DNA from: Clavaria fumosa
Lineage: Eukaryota; Basidiomycota; Agaricomycetes; Agaricales; Clavariaceae
Reading direction: 5' to 3'
NCBI GenBank assembly: GCA_951802425.1
Contig: OX637799.1
Span: forward strand, 2,604,001-2,668,000
Length of the DNA stretch: 64,000 nucleotides
Positions 55,169 to 64,000 of the stretch are shown one piece after another (within the stretch, counting starts at the first letter, position 1; the number at the start of each line of letters is the position of its first letter). The notes below the pieces were generated by a model that saw only the letters and a program-made list of their open reading frames with translations, was not told the origin of the DNA and made no database searches. The translations under genes and the position numbers were made by a program.

Positions 55169-57547
55169 TTACGCGACGGCCAACTGAGCCCGCACTTCTG
55201 CTGTCCTCTCAAGCGCTTTCTCAATCCACTCCTTGGCCTTCAGCGCTCGCCTCTCCACCTCCTCGTTCCGACTCACTTCCTGCCCCCGCTCCTCCAGCGC
55301 GTCCCTGAACCGCTTCTTCAGGTCATAACTCGCAATCCGCAAAACCTTCCTCGTCTCGCAGCTCACGCGGCGCGCGTTCACGTCCAGCCATTCGTCGTGC
55401 ATCTCGCCGCTGTCCGACGCGAGCATGCTCCTCCTGACCCGCCGACCGACCGTCCTCGGGATGGAATTCGGCAAATCCGACACCAGATATGCTCCGTACC
55501 CGATCAGCCCGGCCGCGACAACAGGCAGCAGCCATTGTCTCGTGTCGTCATTGCCCAGCACTTCGCTGGACCACAGCACACCTTCTATGAGCCCTCGCAC
55601 ACCGACTACCTGCCCGCCTACCAGGGCAAGTGTGCCCGCTGCCACGCCGGCGAGGCTCAGCGCGCTCGGGGACAGCTCCTCGTCCACAAGGGACCCGGCT
55701 TTGTGGTCACCAAAGTGCAGCCAGAAGAGACGGTGAATATCACAAATGTCGGCAAACGTCGTTTCCAAGAGATCGGCTCGCTGTGCCACGCCGAGTCCCA
55801 AACTTCCAGCGACGAGAGCCCCGCTGCGTCGGCTCTTCTTGCCAACGTTGAACATGGCCTCAGGGATAAAGACCCTCTTGTTCCTGGGAACGCCTTCCGG
55901 AAGATACTGCCCGGACAGATCGGCAATCTTTCTGACGCCGCTCGCAGTTGTGGCTCGCGCTTCGCCTTCCGCCATCCTGACCGCAGTGTGCAGGCCGCTG
56001 ACAAATGCCCTCCTGACATCTCTGGCGTATTCCCAGACACCAAACACTCCAGGATACGAAGGTAAGGCAGGGTAGATATCATGTGCGGGAAGGGTGCCTC
56101 GGCCAATGCAATCCAACGCGTCCTGAAGAATTGCCTTCGTGCGTGCAGCGGCTACTGAAGCCCCAGATTCTTCGACTTGTTCTAGTGCCTCTTCCATGGC
56201 ATCCTTCACCTTCACCATTTGCTCCAGGACAGGCTTCACCCTCTCCAGATCAGCCTTAGCGCCCTCCAACTCTTTCCCCGCTATGATAATGTTGGTCCCT
56301 GCGAGAAGCTCGATATCTGCCAACAACTTTCTGACATATGTGCGTGCCGGTTGTAGTTTGGACTTGGACCTCTGCGCAAACACGAAAGACCGAAGCGAAC
56401 TCTCGAGATTGTTGAATGTGGTACTGGAAGTCGCCGAATCCAAAGCCGCCGCGCTATCGACAAAGTGAACCAGTTCCGATCGGTCCCGGAATGTTTCAGG
56501 ACTGAGCTGCTCGAGTTGCTCAAACACGAGCTGTTGGCACTTGGCCTTGTTTCGGATCTGCTCGTATTTATTAACGACAATGAAGAAGTACGCTTTCTCT
56601 GCCGATGCGCTGATGAGGAACTCCTTGGCGGAAAGCGTAAAGTGGTTCTCAGCCGAGACAACAAAGACGACTACGTCGATCTCTTCTTGGCGGGCAAAGA
56701 GTGCGGTAGTCTTGATGCTGTCGCGGTTGAGTCCAGGAGCATCGATAAGTGAGATGTCGACTACGCCGTTGGCGAGGAAAGATTCCGAAGAAGTGCGAGA
56801 ATCGCTGAGATAGATCTTGAGCACTGGCTGCAAGCTGCCTTGGTAGTCAGCGAAAATCTGTTCAAGATCTTCAATTTTGGCGCGCTCGAAGGTTGAGTCG
56901 TCCTGGATGGAATACGTGGCGCCTTCCTTGAGGATATGTACTTCCTCTTGGCCATCATTCTCCGCCGCATTGTGGACTTCACAGAACGCGGTGGTGCACG
57001 GCTGTTGATCGACAGGCATGACCTCTCGGCCAAGCAAGGCATTCACGAAAGTCGATTTCCCGGCGTTTAGATCACCGGTGACGAGAACTTTGGACGACTT
57101 GTCCTGCACACGAAGACTGAGCTTGTCAATGTGAGAAAGTTGCTTCACCATGCACTGGTCGAGGAGGTTAGCAATTGCATGCGTTCCGAGTTGAGATACG
57201 AGAGTCTCGGGCGATGAATTAGGCGGGCCGTGTGTGCCGAGCTTGAGCTCCAGGCGAAGCAGGTGGAAGTCATCGTTCAGAGTTTCATCGGCATGCGTAT
57301 CTTCGTGTGCAGCACCCTCCTTTGCATCCACAATGGAAGCGAGAGTGATAGATCGTGCCATGCCATTCCTCTTCGGAGTGAGGACGACATCACTCCTCAG
57401 ACTAGGGCTGTCTGCAAAGGACAAACTGCGACGAAACTTGAGCGAAGACGACGACGCAAGGGATCCTTCTCTTAGAGAGTGCTGCTTATCCAAGACAGGA
57501 TATCTGAACACCCAATCCTGTTTGCTGAATCGTCGTAGATCGCTCAA
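55169..57547 (-). CDS. FZO1: Mitofusin, outer mitochondrial membrane fusion GTPase
   Basis: Dynamin-like GTPase that fuses mitochondrial outer membranes. One uninterrupted frame of 792 residues from ATG 57547 (MSDLRRFSKQDWVFRYPVLD). GTPase motifs: GDLNAGKSTFVNALLG (P-loop, about residue 158), QQPCTTAFCEV (G2), DISLIDAPGLNRDS (G3) and FIVVNKYEQI (G4, NKxE rather than NKxD). Heptad-rich helices follow (LEQMVKVKDAMEEALEQVEE). Two C-terminal membrane passes are LSLAGVAAGTLALVGGQVVG and WLLPVVAAGLIGYGAYLV, then a second coiled coil (RFRDALEERGQEVSRNEEVE) ending AQLAVA. Fungal Fzo1 is usually 800-900 residues. No intron is needed, which stands out among these intron-rich neighbours. A TATA-like TATAAAAAA on the minus strand lies about 35-45 bases before the ATG. 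Confidence 0.93.
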   Translation of the reverse strand: MSDLRRFSKQDWVFRYPVLDKQHSLREGSLASSSSLKFRRSLSFADSPSLRSDVVLTPKRNGMARSITLASIVDAKEGAAHEDTHADETLNDDFHLLRLELKLGTHGPPNSSPETLVSQLGTHAIANLLDQCMVKQLSHIDKLSLRVQDKSSKVLVTGDLNAGKSTFVNALLGREVMPVDQQPCTTAFCEVHNAAENDGQEEVHILKEGATYSIQDDSTFERAKIEDLEQIFADYQGSLQPVLKIYLSDSRTSSESFLANGVVDISLIDAPGLNRDSIKTTALFARQEEIDVVVFVVSAENHFTLSAKEFLISASAEKAYFFIVVNKYEQIRNKAKCQQLVFEQLEQLSPETFRDRSELVHFVDSAAALDSATSSTTFNNLESSLRSFVFAQRSKSKLQPARTYVRKLLADIELLAGTNIIIAGKELEGAKADLERVKPVLEQMVKVKDAMEEALEQVEESGASVAAARTKAILQDALDCIGRGTLPAHDIYPALPSYPGVFGVWEYARDVRRAFVSGLHTAVRMAEGEARATTASGVRKIADLSGQYLPEGVPRNKRVFIPEAMFNVGKKSRRSGALVAGSLGLGVAQRADLLETTFADICDIHRLFWLHFGDHKAGSLVDEELSPSALSLAGVAAGTLALVGGQVVGVRGLIEGVLWSSEVLGNDDTRQWLLPVVAAGLIGYGAYLVSDLPNSIPRTVGRRVRRSMLASDSGEMHDEWLDVNARRVSCETRKVLRIASYDLKKRFRDALEERGQEVSRNEEVERRALKAKEWIEKALERTAEVRAQLAVA

Positions 57548-59313
57548 AAGCGATCGAGTAGAATCGATAGTCTTCAGGAGTCTTTTTTATACCAGTTGGT
57601 CAGCACTGCCACGTCATTACAAGCGAACCTGGAACTCACTGTTGCTTTTGCACTATAAAATCCTCCATATTACACCGATGTTCGGATGGACTGCAACCCA
57701 ACCAAGGGTGTTCTGTTTCAGCAGAAAATTTGTGCCGACGACTCATAGAATACGCTTTGGAGGAGACGAGACTAGAACCAGCTTGTCTATTAGATAAGAA
57801 AGTAGCGACGATGGGTGTCGACGATGGTGTCGTAGGGAGAGCTTGATGTTGGCGGGTGAACGGCGACGGCCAGTCCTGTTTGTGCCGGTTTGCTCCGAAC
57901 GATATGGCGTGGGTAAATTATTTTTACGTCTCCATCTGTTCCAGTCGCCGCGCTGCACTCGTCAAATCAAGACTCGGATGGGCGGTACGGAGACTTACCA
58001 CTTGTCATGACGCTCAAGCGGGCTCAGACTCTTCGGTGTACTTCAATGTCCGTCTAATCGTCATCAGAGGCCGTTTGCCGCTCGGCAGCGGTCACCGCAA
58101 CCCCAACACTTCCGCCGTTTAGATGCTCGTGCTATGATTCAGGCCGGCGTCCATCTTGTGAAGCCGGTTTCGCGGAAGGTTGCTGTGATACCGAATGGCA
58201 ATGCCTAAGACTTTGCAGAAATACTACCACTATCGACGACATGCGTCTTTCTCCGGCTACGAGCCATTCGCCGCGCGAGAAATACTAGAAACTAGACTTG
58301 TACATCGATTGCTGCTGGGCGACGACTTTTCAACAAGCAAACTCAGCGCTGATCGATCGTCAGCATTGCTTGCACGTCTCGTTGCTCGTTGATCCTCCTG
58401 AACTCGATGATGAATACACGGAGGATCTGAAGCCGCGTACCCCCAATACCCTCCAGAGCACAACGGACGACCGCTCTTCTAGTCACACCCTACCCGATAT
58501 GCTTTTTAGCATTACTACCGCGCTCTCACACACTTTGCGTCGCACCAGCAAGGAACCATTGGCTTCTTTTCGCTCAAGGATACACACACCTCTTTGGCCG
58601 TTTAGGGTTCAAGGGCGAATCTTTGTGACTCTCGTCGGCTGTCCGCCTGTGACAGAAATCCTTGCTCCACAAAAGAGGAAATCCATGTGAAGATCCCTCC
58701 GCACCCTCGGCGGGGCCTTTGCATCCTGTCACATCATTCATTAGTGTAGGTTCGCTCCCGCCCTCGAGGCCGACGCACGCGCGCGCCTATGCATCGCACG
58801 TGCGTGTCTATTCCCGTGTTTTTGACGCTCTCCGGTCACCAAAGAATCCAAGATTTGAATACTTTGTCAAAGGCGCTCGGCTCTACAACTACCGTGTACC
58901 GGCCTTTTTCTTTGGTCTGAGGCTGATCCGTTTATTTCTCATGGGTGCCCGGTGTTTCCACCTTATGCCCTGAGCGCATCAAGCTCGCCAACTTAGACTC
59001 GCATTTGGAAGCTTCAAGCCAGCCTTTTTCTTCTTTCGTTCCTTTCGTGTGTTTGACGCCACGAGGATTTTTATTACGCAAGCATCTTTTTGGACATCAT
59101 TCAAGTAGCTTTTCTCTCTATCGCATGACAACAATTTTACCAGATCTAGAAACGAGTGGCCACTGAGATCGTCCTTCCATTCGCGGGTGACGCTCGACAT
59201 CGACGTCGCGAAACAGCCTTGCCCTCATTCGAATAGTAGGAATGCAAAGGAAAAGAGGAAGGAGAACAAATTACTACAGTACAGCGTAGAAGCACGGCTC
59301 AGGCCAACACGTT
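57548..59313. other. Long intergenic region, no gene supported
   Basis: About 1.77 kb between the mitofusin start and the GDH2 3' end. The longest frame (58298-58690, plus) has an acidic stretch (LLVDPPELDDEYTEDLKPRT) but no start context, splice support or family match, so it is not called. The first few hundred bases should include the FZO1 promoter. Confidence 0.5.
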
Positions 59314-62300
59314 TCACGAAGCCCGCGAAAGATCCCTGGCGAAATGGAAGAAGTCGATGGTTGACCCGTTGACACCGTACTTGTAAATCTGTTTTGAAGG
59401 GTTGGTCAGGACCATGCATTACATCAACAGTATGTGATAAAAATAAAATAAAAAGGGGCTCACAAACTGCGACGCAACCCAGCTGGAGAACAGCGCCCTC
59501 TGATATGGTTCAGGCAGCCTCTGCGAGAGTATGTCCACGCCAACGCGATCAACGAGCGTGCGCGGGATAGCGCGAGCTAGGACGCTCTTCCGGCTTGCAA
59601 GGTCGTCAAACAAGTCCGACCCTTCCAACTCCGCCTGCATCACGTTCAACCGTATCGACAGCTCGTCAGAGATGATCGTCCGCGCCTTGTTGCCGTTCAG
59701 TCGCGCATGCTCCCGCCAGATACAATGGAACTCTGCCGCCGCGTTTTCTGTAATTTTCTGCTGGATGTCGCGCACGTACGACTGGTAGAACGCAGACGGT
59801 ACTCCGTCCTTGAAGATCATCAGGTCGACGTACTCCTGCGTTGACAGTGCGAGGCCGGCGAGCACTTCGAGGGAGGAGCTCGTCACACCACCTGGATGCA
59901 GAAAACCATTGACGATGCTTGCAGTCAACAACAAGAGGTAGCTGACCTTTGTTGGCGCTGGAGTCCTTGAACAGGATGACCTTCTTCTTTTCTAAATGGA
60001 GGCGCGCTTGCTGAGTCAAGAACAGATTGGCGCCTTCAACAATGTACTTGAAATGCGGTTTGCCATCGGCGTCAACGAGCGCGGCCACGTTTGAGACGTT
60101 AACAGCTTCTGGCCTGGAGAAAGGGCATGATGTCAGGTTGAGCCAAAAGAAGAACGATCCGCCTCACCGTCCACCACAGGGCACAAACAGGTCAGCTTTG
60201 AAGCGAAAATGCGCATTGTTACGGAAATCTGTTCCATCTAGGACGACCTCTCCCGCTATAAAGAGGAGAACACCACCAATCAACCGATCGTTCTTGCAAT
60301 GACCAACAAAACACTTACAAGGCAACTTGACGTCCTGATCCTCGATGCGCACCAAATACCCATCCTTACTCAGCTTCGACCTGTTAAAGAATGACACAGG
60401 CTGGCGCAGCTTTGCGAGGCGGACGATTTCTTCGCGGTTGATGCCCACAGGGTCCGCCAACACGCCGCTCCCGTCGATCACAGCGATAGTCTTGTCAGAG
60501 CTCAACAGTATCTCATCTATCACGAGACCATAAAGTCAGAAAACGCCATACACAATTCTGAGTGGAGAATAGACTTACTGGAGCCAAGATCACCATCTGC
60601 GATGCAGAAATCACCAATCAGCCTTACACTCTACACAGAAAGATAAAAGCGATACGGACCTGGGCCGCCCGTCTGCACCTTCGTCACGTCCTTCTCTCTC
60701 AAACCGAGCTGCTTGTAGATGCCAAGCACGAATTGGCGGATGGACAGCGACGTCATGCCGTACGTATCGTGTGGCACCCCGCCCAGCAACTGTGCGCTCT
60801 TCCCGGTCGTGAAGGACTTCCACCACGTCTCCGCTCCGCGGGCGCGAGCATGTACTGCAAGAGAAGAAGGCGTATGGATTAGCACATGCAGCTGAAGTGT
60901 TCATGGAACACACGTACGCGCTGCCCAGTCCATCATCTCTGCAGTACCCTCTGAAGAAACATCCCGAGCATCCAACAATGAGCCCTACCGCATTCCCAAT
61001 GAAGAGTTGTGTAATTCGCACCGTCAGGCCCTAAGAACAACATCTCAGGCTTCCCATACAAATCTACGAGTCGCTCTTTGATTCCAGGTGTTTGACCAGG
61101 AATGAGAAGATCAATCAAACACTGGGAAGGTGAAGTGCCAAAAGAGCATATCCGTCAGACCCAGTTACCCAGAAAAATAAGACAGGCCTCAGCAGCGCCA
61201 TAGGCAAGGAGGAAAGACTAACATCGACATATTTTTCAAAGCACAGCCTTGGGTGAGCGCCCAACGACGGTAGGATCGTGCCTTTGGCGCCTCCTTCGGG
61301 AATGTCTTTGTTCTTGAGAGACTGAGTATTGCCCAAACCGTAGTTCTCGTCGAATCTATGACGTAGAAAAAGGTACAAATGAGTAAATGAACGCACCCCA
61401 GGAGAAAAACTCACAGCATCCTCTGGTTGATAGAATAATTTCTTGCGACACAGACATACCGCCAGTCAAATAAAAGAACTAACAGGAACAAGCGTGAATA
61501 CTCACTCCTTGTTTCTCGACATCACGATCCTAATACCGCCCCTCGCCACGTCTCTGAACCGCAGGTGGAAGCCTCGGAACTCGTTGCCTAACAAAAGAAA
61601 ACAACTTCGGTCAATGATCGCCGGCAAACATATGGCGGAAAGGCAGAAAAGGTAACGCACCAATCATGAGGAACATGCCAAACAGCTTCTTCGGATACTC
61701 CATTTCGGGCAAAAAGTCAGGAGCAAGCCTGAAGGACAGTGCTACCTTTGTGGGTTGGTAGAAGTTCGTCTTGAGAACGTGCCTTGAAAGAGGAGGAAGG
61801 AAAGAAAGCAGCAAGAGAAATTAGAAGGGACTATAAACGGGACGGATAAAGTACACACTTATTGAAGATCAAAAAGCTCTCCAAGACTTGCAGCTCATGC
61901 TTATTGGGCACGGACCGTCTCAGCTTGTCGTGAAGCTCTGCGTCTGTGAGCCACTGGGTGACCTGCAGACGTTGATAGGACAGCGTGGGTCTGATATATG
62001 CTTGTAAAAAACTTAGCACTCCGTCATAGAAAGACAAAAACATACCCCATTTCCGACGTATCCGCGGTAGGGTAGAGCGTAGCCGCAAAGTTGACGTACA
62101 GCAAACGTATCTGGAATCAAACAAAGATCCCCGTTCACCCAATGAACAGCAAGAGGGGGTAGACAACGACGCACAAGCTCTGGGTATGCGAGAATGACCT
62201 GTTGTATGCTCTCGCGCGTAAATGTCTCCTCTCGGAAACGACGCTTGATATCGTCGAGCGCCTCTGCGTGTGCCGGGTTCGACTCGTCGAGCACGTTCTT

Positions 62301-63952
62301 GAGTGAGAGGTACGCCGACCCCAGGCGGTTGCAGAAATGCTGCGCGAAGATCCACCCGCAGTCTGTCCATGAGTTAAACCACCACCAACAGGGAGGATGC
62401 CTAGCATGTCAGAGATGCGCACACAACGATGGGAGCGGTGATACTGACAGGCGTACGTTGCCTCCTGCACGGCGTGTGCGCCGGTGGAGGAGCCGGCATT
62501 AGGGAGGAAGAACGGATTGTCCGGGAGACAGTAGAGCAGTGAGGCTTCCTTCATCACTTGGAAGATCGAGTGCTCGATCGGGGGCGCGTTGGACGCCGGC
62601 AAGGGGTTCAGATAGAGCGAGATGATCGTGATCCCATTCGAGAATTGCTCTAACAGGAGGTGAAGGGTTGGATGAGTCAGGAGGATGCGTATCGGAGAAC
62701 CACATACCGACGTATTTGCGTGCCGAATATAGAGAGTAATAGTGGTACAGGTTAGACAGAGCGCTGCGTGATGGAAGAAGGCGCATATATTTAGTCTATG
62801 ACACCATGACGAAGTCGAAAAGGCCCCGACCTGAAGAACTGGGTCGTACCGCCCATCTTGTACCCCATGACGACCCGCCTCTCCCTAGAGCCTTCTACTT
62901 CGAACACCTCAAGGACAGGGCCGTACCGTTTCTCCACGTTCCACATGACCTCCTGATAGATATCGAGCGTGTTTTGTGTCACTTTCTCAAGGAACACCCG
63001 GTCCGACACCGCGCGTATGTCTGTCCGGCCGTCGGAGCGCTTGGTGCTTGCCGCTGCCGCAGAGTCAGACGCAGACGGATCGGGGAAGTGGCACTTGGTG
63101 ACAAAGTAGCAGCGCAGCTGCTGTGACGCCGTTGCGGAGATCGACCCGTCCGATCTGAACGTTTCAAGGCGATACGCGTTCGTCGGTGTCGAATGGTCTA
63201 GAAACATCGTGTCGATCCTAAGAGACCTGGGTCAATCACATCATCAGAGAAGGGGACGATATTCTACAGACCTGGCTTCGCAGGTCGCGCCGGGGCCGTC
63301 GGAGGCAGTTAAACCCGGGGCGCTGGTATGTATGAACGTGGCGCCGTTGCCGTTCTCGTCGATACGCTCTAGGTCGATGACGAGCGTGCTGGGGTCGCCT
63401 TTGGTGAAAGCGAGCAGCTTGGCGCCGTACAGCGCAAGGATGTGGTCCGTGATAACCTCGGGAGACTCGAGCGTAAAGTAGGTGTCATCAATCCCGAGGT
63501 GCGAGTAAAACCAGTCGACCTCGTTCGCAACGAGCTCATGGGGGACGAATCCCTGGATTCCAAGAGAACAGGGGACTTAGAGGCTTATCGGAGAAGGATA
63601 GAGCGATACAGACCTTGGCCGCAAGATCGGCCTTAACCTTAGCACGCTGCTCATCTTTGCCCTTGAAGACAGGGGTGGTGTACCCGGGAAGGTTCTTGAC
63701 ACGCTGGACGGCAGCGGGGACGGCGGGGTTGTCATTGCTATGGGTAGTGCCATTGACGCGCAGACCCGGCGCGGAGACGGGGGCGGTAGAAGGAGCGGGA
63801 GCAGATGGTGACGGGGCGATAGACGTAGAGGACAGGGCCTGCTCGAGACGGCCAGCCAGCTTCAGATGCGCTGAGTCAGTGCGAGACGCCTCATCGGGCG
63901 ACAAGGAGCTAATCGGAGTGGACATGGGAGTACAGGTAACAGAGACAGACAC
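59314..63952 (-). CDS. GDH2: NAD-specific glutamate dehydrogenase, large type
   Basis: Converts glutamate to 2-oxoglutarate and ammonium with NAD, a catabolic nitrogen step. Start 63952 (MSVSVTCTPMSTPISS); the inner ATG at 63925 is an alternative. Many exons, adding to roughly 1,050 residues, the size of the fungal large enzyme. Blocks in order: RVKNLPGYTTPVFKGK, GFVPHELVANEVDWFYSHLG, ESPEVITDHILALYGAKLLA, YRLETFRSDGSISATASQQL, DIYQEVMWNVEKRYGPVLEV, PIEHSIFQVMKEASLLYCLP, DIKRRFREETFTRESIQQVI, VIDGSGVLADPVGINREEIV, ADLFVPCGGR, NVAALVDADGKPHFKYIVEG, ANLFLTQQARLHLEKKKVIL, FKDSSANKG, GGVTSSSLEVLAGLALS, and a last exon IYKYGVNGSTIDFFHFARDL ending at 59314. About fifteen short introns. No damage noticed. 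Only about 50 bases of promoter fall inside the window. Confidence 0.92.
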
Positions 63953-64000
63953 AAGTAGCGATAAGTTTCTGGGTTGGGGAAATGGGGGTCTTGTTGTGTG

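Noticed and set aside
58298..58690. 130-codon plus-strand frame with an acidic segment
   Set aside because: No credible start, splicing, homology or conserved motif; left as intergenic.
1..64000. CRISPR arrays, intact transposons or prophage-like genes
   Set aside because: None was seen; the repeats present are a few simple tracts, two short direct duplications and one gene-containing inverted duplication.

Overview
The window is 64 kb of nuclear DNA from a filamentous basidiomycete, most likely an Agaricomycete. Nearly every gene is broken by many short introns of about 45-70 bases with GT...AG ends, genes lie close together on both strands, and the content is typically fungal (GH92 mannosidase, Pil1 eisosome protein, septation kinase, NAD-dependent glutamate dehydrogenase, small secreted cysteine proteins). 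I found no rRNA, convincing tRNA, CRISPR array, intact transposon or viral gene. All exon boundaries were placed by eye from splice signals, frame and remembered family conservation.

Layout. 0-11 kb: a GH92 alpha-mannosidase cut by the left edge, a small coiled-coil protein, the KEOPS kinase BUD32, a D-amino-acid oxidase with an apparent frameshift, an AANAT-like acetyltransferase, a small membrane protein and a secreted BBE-type FAD oxidoreductase. 12-15.4 kb: two tandem F-box paralogs, the second preceded by a duplicated 5' end. 16-20.7 kb: a Pil1-type protein with a very long disordered tail, then an Aurora kinase. 21.5-27.2 kb: a decayed Rab geranylgeranyltransferase beta remnant, then a Cdc7/SepH-type septation kinase. 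27.3-38.3 kb: mitochondrial ribosomal protein uL5m, a large disordered protein ending in a CaaX box, a RING-H2 ligase with an N-myristoylation-type start, and mitochondrial processing peptidase beta. 38.7-46.6 kb: an SLC25 carrier, a Pep12/syntaxin-like SNARE, a ribosomal L1-domain biogenesis factor and a long low-complexity protein. 48.3-54.1 kb: a two-repeat secreted protein, a dead SNARE copy, a 2-oxoglutarate/iron oxygenase and a small CBM19-like secreted protein. 55-64 kb: mitofusin FZO1 and GDH2.

Most genes are unrelated housekeeping neighbours rather than a cluster. Mitochondrial functions recur (uL5m, MPP-beta, carrier, mitofusin, probably GDH2), as do cell-cycle kinases (Aurora, SepH-like), but nothing shows co-regulation.

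The most interesting structure is an inverted duplication of about 1.7 kb (about 40250-41945 and 49315-51096). Each arm held the convergent pair SNARE gene / secreted-protein 3' end. The left arm kept the SNARE and only a short scrap of the secreted gene; the right arm kept the secreted gene and a frameshifted SNARE pseudogene. The surviving secreted gene is itself an internal duplication with a shared intron position.
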